DNA from: Spirochaetaceae bacterium UBA5556
GTDB taxonomy: Bacteria; Spirochaetota; Spirochaetia; Treponematales; Rectinemataceae
NCBI GenBank assembly: GCA_002425765.1
Contig: DIMW01000001.1
Coordinates: forward strand, 62,001 to 126,000
Direction: 5' to 3'
DNA length: 64,000 nucleotides
Both the position numbers and the translations under genes were made by a program. The notes under the pieces are model-generated. The model made no database searches. It was not told the DNA's origin and saw only the letters and a program-made list of their open reading frames with translations. Positions 35,910 to 44,122 of this stretch are shown here, one piece after another. Numbering within the stretch: the first letter of the stretch is position 1; each line of letters starts with the position of its first letter.

Positions 35910-37151
35910 TTAATGCTGGGGCACCCTCTCGACGGCGCGCGCATCGAAGCCGAGGGAGGCCGCAGTGGAAAGCAGTGTTTGGTACTCTTCCTCAGGAAGG
36001 TCGGCGTTTCTCGACATGATCCAGAGATACTTCATTTTTGAGCCTGTGACGAGCATGGACTGACGGTCTGGGCTCATATGTACGGCCCGGTATTTCATCC
36101 ATATGCCGGGTACGAGACTCACCAGCATTTCGCCGGGCGCCGCCGCATCCGGTCGCTTAAGTTTTTGGCGCAGCACCTTGGGGCGCCTGCGGTCCTGATT
36201 CGGTTTGCCTTCGTAGCGGACGCGCCATGTGCCGTCAGGCTGTTTTTCATAGACATCGCTCGTCATGATCCAGTCGCGGGCGATGGGCAGGGGAATGCGG
36301 CCCAGCTCGTACCAGCGCCCGGCGAACTCCTCGTCGGAAAGCGCGGGAACCGACGGAATGGGAGCTGTGGACTTGCGGGCGTTGGCGCTCTTTGACCTGG
36401 GCGGCCAGGGGAAGAGAAGATGCGTACTGGACACATAGTCCTTATATTCAGGAAGCGATCCGTATTTTCCCGATGCCGCTTTTTCGAGAAGCGGCACGCC
36501 GGATACGAATCTGAGCAGAATCGTGATATAGAGAGGCCCTACAACAGCTACATTTTCCCATCCCTGGAGGGAGGGAAGCGCATAGAGCCACAGGCCCCAC
36601 CACACCAGCATCTCGCCAAAATAATTCGGATGCCGGGACCAGCCCCAGATTCCCGTACTGATAAATCTCTTTGGATTGTTTTTTTTGAACCTGAATTTTT
36701 GCGCGTCGGCCACGGCTTCGAGTACAATACCAATGAGCCATACCAGAGCCCCCAGGAGCTGCAGGGCTAGGAAGCCAGCAGGCTCACGAGAAGCGCCTAT
36801 AATCACCGGCAGCATAATGATGACAGTGCTTACTGCCTGAAGAATCCAGAATTGAGCAAACTTGACGGGGTCTTCCCTGCGTCCGTCGAAGCGGTGGTCG
36901 ACCTTGATCGTCAGAATGCGCCTGAAAAGGTAGAAGGCGAGCCGCGCCGCCCAGAGCATCACCGCGATGAAGGGGAAGAGCCACAGGAACCCCTGGACGT
37001 GAGCGACAAGCGCAAGCCCCAGGCTCGTCAGAAAGAACGAGAGGCCATACGAAAGGTCGGTGACCATATCGGTTTTTTTGATCGACGCGAACACGAAAAA
37101 GAGGGCGTTGACAAGAAAACTGATACCAAGCGCGACGAGCAGAGCGTTCAT
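35910..37151 (-). CDS. DUF1295 membrane protein fused to a Blc-type lipocalin
   Basis: A 413-residue fusion. Residues 1-255 are a polytopic DUF1295 (steroid 5-alpha-reductase-like) domain with several transmembrane helices and the conserved GIWGWSRHPNYFGEM and LLEKAASGKYG...Y..Y motifs. Residues about 275-413 are a bacterial lipocalin: FAGRWYELGRIPLP is the Blc GxWYEIAR motif, and YLWIMSRNADLPEEEYQTLL is its C-terminal signature. Normally these are separate proteins, with Blc an outer-membrane lipoprotein. The fusion suggests that a lipid-like ligand is bound and reduced by one polypeptide. AGGAG precedes the ATG. It is downstream of the antiporter gene by 30 bp, probably in an operon. Confidence 0.8.
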   Translation of the reverse strand: MNALLVALGISFLVNALFFVFASIKKTDMVTDLSYGLSFFLTSLGLALVAHVQGFLWLFPFIAVMLWAARLAFYLFRRILTIKVDHRFDGRREDPVKFAQFWILQAVSTVIIMLPVIIGASREPAGFLALQLLGALVWLIGIVLEAVADAQKFRFKKNNPKRFISTGIWGWSRHPNYFGEMLVWWGLWLYALPSLQGWENVAVVGPLYITILLRFVSGVPLLEKAASGKYGSLPEYKDYVSSTHLLFPWPPRSKSANARKSTAPIPSVPALSDEEFAGRWYELGRIPLPIARDWIMTSDVYEKQPDGTWRVRYEGKPNQDRRRPKVLRQKLKRPDAAAPGEMLVSLVPGIWMKYRAVHMSPDRQSMLVTGSKMKYLWIMSRNADLPEEEYQTLLSTAASLGFDARAVERVPQH

Positions 37152-37181
37152 CTTTTCAGGCTCCTGTAATGTGGGGTTAGT

Positions 37182-39701
37182 CTACCGATAAGATAACAAA
37201 TCTTCGGGCTCGTTGGCATCCAAGAGGCGCTGTCTGAGATCGCGGGTGCGGAACAGCGCGGCGATATCGGCGAGGAAACGCAAGTGTGCCTCGGCGCTCT
37301 GCTGCACGGGGACGAGAATGAGCACGATTATCTGGACCGGGGTCTCAAGCGCGCTGAGGCGATAGCCTTTTTTCTGGGCACCGAGACAGACCAGGGGATA
37401 GGCGATGTTTTCGAGCCGGTCGTGCAAGAGCACGACACCGGGCTCGATCTCAATCGGCTGCCGCTGGAGCATCTCAATGCAGTGATCGGCGAGCGCCCGA
37501 AGCTGCCTTTTTTCACCATTGGGGAAAGCTGAGAAAATGATCTTATAGATACCTTCGGCCAAGGCGCTGCTCTCCATGTTCACCTGTATTCGTCCCGCCT
37601 TCACTGCCTCCAGAAGAAGAGCCTCGGCATTGGAGGTTTCGGCGCGCTGAGGGAACGAGGCGACCTCGACTTGAGGGGGTGGCGCAGGCTGCGGCGAGGG
37701 CTGTTCCCTTTGCTCATTATACGACGGCATATAGAGCATCAGCACGTTCGCATCCGGCATATTTTCGGCGAGCATATGCGGAAGCCGCTCGAATGCGGGA
37801 GTCCAGGATGCCTCTTCCGGCCTGGCCGATACGAGTACGATTGCCGAGTGAGCCGTCGTCGTCTTTTGAAAGATGTCCGGGATTTCTCGCCATGTCGAGA
37901 AGGTACTCACCTTGTAGTTGATTGAGGAAAAGACGATTTTCCAGAGACCCTCGAATTTCTCTTCATAGTCTCTGGGGATGAAACAGTGCAGTGTCGCGAA
38001 CGAGGCTTGCGCGAATCTCTTTATGCATTGAAGGGCCGCCTCAAAACCACTGTGTATATCGACTAGGGGCGGGAATACCGCGAGGATCTGCTTTGATGAT
38101 TTCCAGGGGAATTGACTGCGCGCCACGAGGACCAGGCGGTCGCTGCCGGAGACGACCTGATCGATGATGTTGCCGAAGAAAGCGTGCGCGAGGCGCGGCG
38201 GCTTGTTCCATCCGATGATGATCGTGTCGGTATTTTTTTGCAGCGCGGATTCCAGAATGCCCAGGCCCGGATTGATAGCCTCAATATTGAGGGGGAGCAC
38301 GGATTTCTGCATGTCTGACAACTTCATCACCGCGCTCGCAAGAATAGTTTCCGAACTCGCCGTCTGGATGGCATCGTCGTCTTCGGGGGTATGAACCACA
38401 AGAGGAAAGAGTGGCGACCGATTGTCTGATCCATGCAGGATGGCCCCCAGCTCGAGCAGGTGCGGGATCGACGCGGGTCTGGACAGCGCAATCAAAATCC
38501 TGTTGGGGATGATGAATGACGCTTTTTCGATAGAGTTTGAAGGAAGCGTTTTCGCCGCCGGGGAGGATTTTTTCATAAGGTTATTGGATACGGTGCCGGT
38601 GATGAGGGCGAGCGCGATTGCGCCCAGAAAGAGTGTCGTGTCGAAGATGCCGGAGCTATACAGTATCCAGGCTATTGCGAGTGAGAATGACGTAAAAGGT
38701 ATGGCAAGGCCGAGCATCGGACTTCTCAATATCGCAATTCTTCTTGAAGACAAGGTAACGAGCACTCGTGCAGCAAGCCCGCCTCCTATGAAAATGCCGC
38801 TCCAGAGAAGCCATTGAGGATTTAAAGGGAACTCTGAAATGTGTATCGAGACTCCCATGAGAAAGAATGCCGCGGGGATGAAGATGTCATCCCTGAGCGG
38901 AATCCGTCCACCTCCAGAACCCGACGCCTGCATTGTGGCCGAAGATAGAGCGATCCCCGCGATATACGCGGTGAACCAGGTGGGTATGGACAAAAAGGAG
39001 GCGGCATAGGAGGCCGCGAATACCAGAAAAAATAAAAACCAGTTCTCGATGAAGCCGACGCTTTTGACGCGGCGCAGAAATATCGAAGCCAGGCGTGGAA
39101 ACAGAAACCAGATGACGCCGGCGATGATGCAGCCAAAAGCCAGGATGAATACGCATCCGCGCGCATCGGCACCTTCTGCGATTGCGTTGAGCGCGAGGAG
39201 TGCACACACGACGAGGACCGATGCCGAACCAGGAAGGCCGTAGGGCTCAAGACTCGAGAATTTCATATGGTTTTCTTCCAGGGAAGACGCTATTCCCGCG
39301 GAAGCGAAGAAAACCCCCATGGATACCGCCTGCACGAGCGATTTCCCAATCGCGAATCCCACTACCGTTCCTGCCAGGCCTGGTATGACGGTCCAGGCGA
39401 AAAATTGAGGGAGCCTTTTATTGAGAGGTATCTTTCTGTAGGTGTCCCGACCCTGCGAGCGGGGCTGCATCCGCGTCGACAGCCCCGCAAAGAAAAAGAT
39501 ATACACGATGCCGATGGAGCCGAGAACCTGAAGCACCGCGCCAGCGTCGAGGAGACCGGCGATCTCCGGGCCGGCTATAATGCCAAAGATCAAGAGGAGT
39601 ACGGCGATATTGAACCGAAAGACATCAGAGAGCCACGCGGAGAAGACCACGCCCGCGAGCACAAGAGCGAATATGCCGACAGGATCATGAATTGCGTTCA
39701 T
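37182..39701 (-). CDS. Na+/H+ (CPA-type) antiporter with USP-like and PTS EIIA-like cytoplasmic domains
   Basis: An 839-residue protein. The first roughly 390 residues have about 12 hydrophobic helices of the Kef/Na-H exchanger type (AVLLLIFGIIAGPEIAGLL; LSIPTWFTAYIAGIALS). Residues about 400-640 resemble tandem universal-stress-like domains (ILIALSRPASIPHLLELG; DTIIIGWNKPP). The C-terminal roughly 150 residues resemble a PTS EIIA (PtsN-like) domain, with VVLLHDRLENIAYPLVCLG placing a His where EIIA-Ntr is phosphorylated. Such tails regulate transport by binding nucleotides or by phosphorylation; the signal here is unknown. A promoter with near-leaderless spacing lies upstream. Confidence 0.78.
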   Translation of the reverse strand: MNAIHDPVGIFALVLAGVVFSAWLSDVFRFNIAVLLLIFGIIAGPEIAGLLDAGAVLQVLGSIGIVYIFFFAGLSTRMQPRSQGRDTYRKIPLNKRLPQFFAWTVIPGLAGTVVGFAIGKSLVQAVSMGVFFASAGIASSLEENHMKFSSLEPYGLPGSASVLVVCALLALNAIAEGADARGCVFILAFGCIIAGVIWFLFPRLASIFLRRVKSVGFIENWFLFFLVFAASYAASFLSIPTWFTAYIAGIALSSATMQASGSGGGRIPLRDDIFIPAAFFLMGVSIHISEFPLNPQWLLWSGIFIGGGLAARVLVTLSSRRIAILRSPMLGLAIPFTSFSLAIAWILYSSGIFDTTLFLGAIALALITGTVSNNLMKKSSPAAKTLPSNSIEKASFIIPNRILIALSRPASIPHLLELGAILHGSDNRSPLFPLVVHTPEDDDAIQTASSETILASAVMKLSDMQKSVLPLNIEAINPGLGILESALQKNTDTIIIGWNKPPRLAHAFFGNIIDQVVSGSDRLVLVARSQFPWKSSKQILAVFPPLVDIHSGFEAALQCIKRFAQASFATLHCFIPRDYEEKFEGLWKIVFSSINYKVSTFSTWREIPDIFQKTTTAHSAIVLVSARPEEASWTPAFERLPHMLAENMPDANVLMLYMPSYNEQREQPSPQPAPPPQVEVASFPQRAETSNAEALLLEAVKAGRIQVNMESSALAEGIYKIIFSAFPNGEKRQLRALADHCIEMLQRQPIEIEPGVVLLHDRLENIAYPLVCLGAQKKGYRLSALETPVQIIVLILVPVQQSAEAHLRFLADIAALFRTRDLRQRLLDANEPEDLLSYR

Positions 39702-39710
39702 CTATTGATG

Positions 39711-39739
39711 AGTGTAAGACATCGCCGTGGAGAATGCAA
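39711..39739 (-). promoter_or_regulatory. Candidate antiporter promoter, near-leaderless layout
   Basis: Minus strand: TTGCAT (39739-39734), 17-bp spacer, TACACT (39716-39711), then 9 nt to the ATG at 39701. A leader of about 3 nt is predicted. Confidence 0.4.
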
Positions 39740-39761
39740 TTGAGCGTTTCGAGTGGTGGAA

Positions 39762-40733
39762 CTAGAATTCTCCGACGAACAGGACTTCCGGCTCGAGCCG
39801 CCACCCTGTCGCGGCGAGCACCGTTGCCTGAGCGTGTTCGATGAGCGCCCGCATGTCGCGGGCCGTCGCACCACCGAGGTTGACGAAGATGTTCGCGTGC
39901 CAGGATGAAATCGCTGCGTTGCCAATTCTGTACCCGCGCAGGCCAAGTTCGTCCAAAAGTTTGCCTGTGGGTTTGCCGAAGCTTCTGTTGTTCTTGAACA
40001 TTGAGCCGGCGCTCGGATAATCGAAGTGATGCTTCTGCATGCGGTCCGTCAGCCGCGCCCGCATGCGCTCCGCGATTTTCTGCGGGTTGTCGGGCCTAAG
40101 TATAAACGTTGCGGCGCCGACCGTCGAGCCGGTCAGAGGCTCTCCAGGCATGAAAGGCGAGCGCTTGTAAGACCACGAGAGTGATGCTGCGGCGATTTCT
40201 TGGAGGGTGCCCGCGGCGTCGATATATGTTATCTCTTTAATATGTGAAGAAACATCATCTTCATAGCAGCGCGCGTTCATGTAGATCGCGCCGCCGACGC
40301 TGCCCGGCATGCCGTAGAAATTCTCGAGGCCGGAGAGTCCCCGGACGAGCGCTTCCTCACACAGCACGGACACCGAGGTGCCGCACTCCGCGTGGAGCGC
40401 GATCTGCCCGCAGATTTGTTCTGCATCGGAATCGGCGCTTTCACCGAACGCGCCTGTCCGTATCGAAGAGAGCAGTCCCATATCGATCACTGCCCCGCGG
40501 ATTCCTCTGTCTCCCACAAGGATATTGGCGCCTCCGCCAAGCAGGAAGACGGGCAGACCAGCGCTCCTCAGCCTGTCGAGCGCCTCAGTGAGCGCCCGAA
40601 CGGAACGGGGCCTCACATACAGATCGGCCGGTCCGCCGATCTTGAACGTGGTGTGTGCCCACATAGGCTCACCAAGCGCCGCAGAACATTGCTCAGTATT
40701 GATTTTTTGGGCAATTTGCCATAGGGTTCCCAT
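39762..40733 (-). CDS. murB: UDP-N-acetylenolpyruvoylglucosamine reductase
   Basis: A FAD enzyme that reduces UDP-GlcNAc-enolpyruvate to UDP-MurNAc in peptidoglycan synthesis. Landmarks: HTTFKIGGPADL, LLGGGANILVGD (FAD), YGMPGSVGGAIYMNARCY, SAGSMFKNN (the catalytic Ser motif) and the terminal LEPEVLFVGEF. The Tyr/Ser features fit a type I/II short form. Longer in-frame starts exist (40757, 40796), but the ATG at 40733 fits the family N-terminus and has a promoter ending 8 nt upstream. The divergent cysS promoter's -10 overlaps this start codon. Confidence 0.93.
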   Translation of the reverse strand: MGTLWQIAQKINTEQCSAALGEPMWAHTTFKIGGPADLYVRPRSVRALTEALDRLRSAGLPVFLLGGGANILVGDRGIRGAVIDMGLLSSIRTGAFGESADSDAEQICGQIALHAECGTSVSVLCEEALVRGLSGLENFYGMPGSVGGAIYMNARCYEDDVSSHIKEITYIDAAGTLQEIAAASLSWSYKRSPFMPGEPLTGSTVGAATFILRPDNPQKIAERMRARLTDRMQKHHFDYPSAGSMFKNNRSFGKPTGKLLDELGLRGYRIGNAAISSWHANIFVNLGGATARDMRALIEHAQATVLAATGWRLEPEVLFVGEF

Positions 40734-40738
40734 ATAAT
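40733..40738 (+). promoter_or_regulatory. -10 element of the cysS promoter
   Basis: A perfect TATAAT 60 bp upstream of the cysS ATG; the -35 region is weak. It overlaps the murB start codon on the other strand, so the two divergent promoters interpenetrate. Confidence 0.4.
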
Positions 40739-40741
40739 GGC

Positions 40742-40770
40742 AGTATCTTCTGTTCATGCTGTAAAGACAA
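40742..40770 (-). promoter_or_regulatory. Candidate murB promoter, leaderless layout
   Basis: Minus strand: TTGTCT (40770-40765), 17-bp spacer, GATACT (40747-40742), then 8 nt to the ATG at 40733, with no Shine-Dalgarno sequence. Confidence 0.4.
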
Positions 40771-40798
40771 GAAGGCGCGCCTGACTGGAGAGGCAAAT

Positions 40799-42226
40799 AT
40801 GCACGACGTTTATTTTTTCAACACGATGGGGAGAAGCATCCAGCGTTTCGAGCCTCTGCATGACCATACCGTCGGGTTCTACGGCTGTGGACCGACTGTC
40901 TATAACTTTGCCCATATAGGCAATCTCAGGACCTATGTTTTTGAGGATATCCTTGTCAGGACACTGAGGCGCTTCGGCTATGACGTGACGCACGTGATGA
41001 ATATCACGGACGTCGGCCACCTTTCGGGCGATGACGATACCGGCGAGGACAAGATGCTCAAATCGGCGCGTGAGCGCGGAAAATCGGTGCTCGAAATAGC
41101 CCGGTTCTATACAGATGCTTTCTTTAAAGACACCGAGCGCCTCAATATCAACAGGCCGACCATCGTCTGCAAGGCGACAGAGCACATCCAGGACATGATC
41201 GATCTCATCAGGCGCATCGAAGCCAATGGCTATACCTACTTCGCGGGCGGCAACCTCTATTTCGACGTGTCGAAATTCGGTCACTACGGCGAACTCGCGG
41301 GGCTGCAGCTCGATCAGCTCAAGGCCGGCGCGCGCGTCGAAGTCGATCCCCACAAGCGCAACCCCTTCGATTTCGTGCTCTGGTTCACGAAGTCGAAGTT
41401 CGAGAATCAGGCGTTGCTGTGGGACAGCCCTTGGGGCAAAGGCTATCCCGGATGGCACATCGAGTGCTCGACGATGAGCATGAAATATCTGGGAGAGCAG
41501 TTCGACATCCACGCGGGCGGGGTCGACCACATCGCGGTGCACCATACGAACGAGATAGCCCAGTCCGAGGCCGCGACCGGCCACAAGTGGGTCAACTACT
41601 GGATGCACGCGGAATTTCTCGTGCTCGACAAAGGGAAAATGTCCAAGTCCTCGGGAAGTTTTTTGACCCTGCAGACGCTCGTCGAGGAGGGCTACGACCC
41701 CCTCGACTACCGCTATTTCTGCCTGGGAGGACACTATCGCAGTCAACTCTCGTTCTCGTGGGAAGGCCTCGACCAGGCGAGGTCGGCGCGGCTCTCGCTT
41801 GTGGACCGGGTGATCGCGCTCAAGGAGCGCGCGGGGACTCCGGCGCCGCTTCCCCGGCTCGGTGAGCGCCCCATGCGGTACCGCGAGGCCTTCGACGAAG
41901 CGCTCGCCGACGATCTCGCTATGCCGCGCGCCCTCGCGCAGGCGTGGACCATGCTGAAAGATCCCGAAATGACGCCTGCCGAGACACTCGCGCTCGTGCT
42001 GGACATGGATGATGTTCTCGGTCTAGGGCTGGCTGGCGCGGAAAGAAGAGAGACCTCTGTCGACGCGGAGACGGTTCGCTGGATAGAGGAGAAAATACAA
42101 AAGCGTGCGGACGCGAAAAAGGCGAGGGATTTCGCGACGGCCGACGCGATTCGCAATGAACTCAAGACCAGGGGCATCCAGCTTGAGGATAGGCCGGACG
42201 GCACTGTCTGGAGATTGACAGAGTGA
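40799..42226 (+). CDS. cysS: Cysteinyl-tRNA synthetase
   Basis: A class I synthetase charging tRNA-Cys. GFYGCGPTVYNFAHIGNLRTY carries the first zinc Cys and the HIGH-type motif (HIGN). GWHIECSTMS and HAGGVDHIAVHHTNEIAQSE supply the remaining zinc ligands, and GKMSKSSGSFLTL is the KMSKS loop. The C-terminal DALR-like and helical anticodon region (KKARDFATADAIRNELKTRGI) is standard. At 475 residues it is full length. GGAGAGG lies 7 nt before the ATG. Confidence 0.97.
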   Translation: MHDVYFFNTMGRSIQRFEPLHDHTVGFYGCGPTVYNFAHIGNLRTYVFEDILVRTLRRFGYDVTHVMNITDVGHLSGDDDTGEDKMLKSARERGKSVLEIARFYTDAFFKDTERLNINRPTIVCKATEHIQDMIDLIRRIEANGYTYFAGGNLYFDVSKFGHYGELAGLQLDQLKAGARVEVDPHKRNPFDFVLWFTKSKFENQALLWDSPWGKGYPGWHIECSTMSMKYLGEQFDIHAGGVDHIAVHHTNEIAQSEAATGHKWVNYWMHAEFLVLDKGKMSKSSGSFLTLQTLVEEGYDPLDYRYFCLGGHYRSQLSFSWEGLDQARSARLSLVDRVIALKERAGTPAPLPRLGERPMRYREAFDEALADDLAMPRALAQAWTMLKDPEMTPAETLALVLDMDDVLGLGLAGAERRETSVDAETVRWIEEKIQKRADAKKARDFATADAIRNELKTRGIQLEDRPDGTVWRLTE

Positions 42227-42262
42227 TCCTGCGGAGCGCTTTGTAACAAAAGGACTGATAGA

Positions 42263-42859
42263 TTGTTCAAAAATAAGGATGACGGACAGAGGCCGGATTT
42301 TGAGCGTATCTTTGCGCAGAACGTCGATTTGCTTCTGCGCATCGCGGTGCGCATCACCAACGATTGGGAATCCGCCGAAGATGTTGTCCAGGACGCGTTT
42401 GGCAAGCTGATTGAAAAGCGTATGCAGTTTCCTTCCGATGAGGATGCGCGCTTTTGGCTCATCCGCGTGGTGAAGAATGGGGCGATCAACTGGTCCAAGC
42501 GCAAAGTGAGAGAATTCAAGGCCTACGAACACTGGTGGAACGCGGAGACGACGCAGGCGAAGACTTCGGCAAGCGCGGCGCTCAATGGGGAAGAGCAGAA
42601 CCAGAACGCGGGCACCGATCAGTCGGCAGAGCATGCGTTGCTCATGGAAGAATCCGCTCGGGAGGTGAGGGCGGCACTGATGCAACTGCCAGAGAAATTG
42701 CGCGTTGTCCTGATATTAAAAGAATATGAGGGAATGAATTACAAGGAAATTGCAAAAGTGCTTGATATTACGGAAGGGAATGTCAAGGTAAGGGCATTCA
42801 GGGCAAGAGAAGCTTTGTTTTCGCTGTTGAATGAGGGAGGTTCCCATGTGTCCCGATGA
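42263..42859 (+). CDS. ECF-type RNA polymerase sigma factor
   Basis: A 198-residue two-domain extracytoplasmic-function sigma factor. Region 2: LLLRIAVRITNDWESAEDVVQDAFGKLIE through FWLIRVVKNGAINWSKRK. Region 4: LPEKLRVVLILKEYEGMNYKEIAKVLDITEGNVKVRAFRAREAL. The two are separated by an Ala/Gln-rich linker. The start is TTG at 42263 behind AAAAGGAC. The next gene, overlapping by 14 bp, is its likely zinc-finger anti-sigma factor, and two envelope genes follow. The unit is therefore a probable envelope-stress regulon, perhaps autoregulated. Confidence 0.88.
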   Translation: MFKNKDDGQRPDFERIFAQNVDLLLRIAVRITNDWESAEDVVQDAFGKLIEKRMQFPSDEDARFWLIRVVKNGAINWSKRKVREFKAYEHWWNAETTQAKTSASAALNGEEQNQNAGTDQSAEHALLMEESAREVRAALMQLPEKLRVVLILKEYEGMNYKEIAKVLDITEGNVKVRAFRAREALFSLLNEGGSHVSR

Positions 42860-43469
42860 AACGCTGTTGACCGCGTATCTCGACGACGAGGTGCCGTCGC
42901 CGTGGAAGGAGCGAATCGAGGCACATCTGGATCAGTGTGCGCGATGCAGGGACCGTGTTGCGCAGTATCGCGCCCTGAGGGCGGCGTTGCACGTGGCCGA
43001 TGCCATCGATGACGCACATCTCCAGGAAGCGGCGCAGCGCATTCAAGCATCGCTCGACAGCAGAATCGTGGAGCTTTCACGGACGCCGCATTCGAGGCGT
43101 ACCCTCGAAAGACACCCCATCCTCTATACGTTCAGTTCAAAAAAAATCGCGGTGCCTCTGCCCGTTTTGGCCGCCTCTCTGCTGCTCTTTGTGTTTTTTG
43201 CGGGGATGGCTTTTGGGCTCTTCGGCTGGCGCAGAAATGTGGGCCAGGCGCTTGCCTTGAGCACAAAGCTGCCCGCAGCCTCTAACGCGAACATAGAGAG
43301 CCTTGTTTCGACCCTTTCACAGGCCGATCCGTCTCAATTTGTGACCATCCAGGCTCCGGGGAACATTTCTCAGCCCCTGACGAATACGGCTCCGGTGTAC
43401 GTGATTTACAATGCCGCCGACCAGAAGCCGACGATTATGGCGATTCCTGCCCAGGGAGAGGCAAAATGA
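42846..43469 (+). CDS. Zinc-finger anti-sigma factor, membrane-anchored
   Basis: The N-terminal zf-HC2/ASD domain MCPDETLLTAYLDDEV...RIEAHLDQCARCRDRV has the H-x3-C-x2-C zinc signature used to sequester ECF sigma factors. A single transmembrane helix (VPLPVLAASLLLFVFFAGMAFGLFG) follows at about residue 105, then a roughly 70-residue periplasmic tail (FVTIQAPGNISQPLTNTAPVYVIYN). GAGGGAGG sets the ATG at 42846, overlapping the sigma gene. Its stop overlaps the next ATG (ATGA). Confidence 0.85.
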   Translation: MCPDETLLTAYLDDEVPSPWKERIEAHLDQCARCRDRVAQYRALRAALHVADAIDDAHLQEAAQRIQASLDSRIVELSRTPHSRRTLERHPILYTFSSKKIAVPLPVLAASLLLFVFFAGMAFGLFGWRRNVGQALALSTKLPAASNANIESLVSTLSQADPSQFVTIQAPGNISQPLTNTAPVYVIYNAADQKPTIMAIPAQGEAK

Positions 43470-44119
43470 GGCTTCGGACGCTGATTCTTGTGATGTTTTC
43501 GCTTTGGAGTGCCGAGAGTCTCTTCTCACAGGCTCCCGCGGCACCGGCGACAGCGCCGGCACAACCACATGTTTCTCAGACGCCGGCCGCTCCGGCCACC
43601 GCAGCGCCATCCCAGCCGCAGGCGGGAGCATCCTCGTCTGTAGAGCAAGAGTCCGTGCCCCCTCTCGTGCCAGGCACTCCTCCAAATGTGCCTGTGTTTC
43701 AATTCCACTTTCGGGCAGCCTTCATGCTCACTCCGGCGATGGTCGCGGCAATACAGTCAACGTCGCTCAATGCACGGAAATCGAACTCGAATTCATCCTC
43801 CGGCAAAGATAGCAGCCCTGCCTGGAAGGACCCGATCCTTCGGGAAGTGAGTCTTGCGTCGCCCTTGGGGATTAAAATTCAGGGTGAGCAGCTCGTCGCG
43901 ATAATTGTGTTCATGCCAGTGGAGCTCGTGAAAAAAAGTCTTACCATGCTCGTGCAGAGTCAGATTTATGCGCGGAGCCCCGATGATTCGATCCAGATGA
44001 ATACTTCGGTGCACACTATCCGGGTTCCGCTCGGGACACTGTTCTATTACTATCCTCTGGGGGGAGATTCCAAACAGGGTGCGCCAGTGGCGATAGAGAT
44101 ACTTGTAGACCAGAAGTAA
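43466..44119 (+). CDS. Exported protein of unknown function in the ECF sigma operon
   Basis: A 217-residue protein with a signal peptide (LRTLILVMFSLWSAESLFSQ), then a roughly 55-residue Ala/Pro/Gln-rich linker (APAAPATAPAQP...), then a globular domain of about 140 residues (VFQFHFRAAFMLTPAMVAA; LREVSLASPLGIKIQGEQLVAIIVFM; TIRVPLGTLFYYYPLGG). I recognise no family. Its position between the anti-sigma gene and the transglutaminase-like gene suggests a role in sensing or repair of envelope damage. Confidence 0.6.
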   Translation: MRLRTLILVMFSLWSAESLFSQAPAAPATAPAQPHVSQTPAAPATAAPSQPQAGASSSVEQESVPPLVPGTPPNVPVFQFHFRAAFMLTPAMVAAIQSTSLNARKSNSNSSSGKDSSPAWKDPILREVSLASPLGIKIQGEQLVAIIVFMPVELVKKSLTMLVQSQIYARSPDDSIQMNTSVHTIRVPLGTLFYYYPLGGDSKQGAPVAIEILVDQK

Positions 44120-44122
44120 CGC

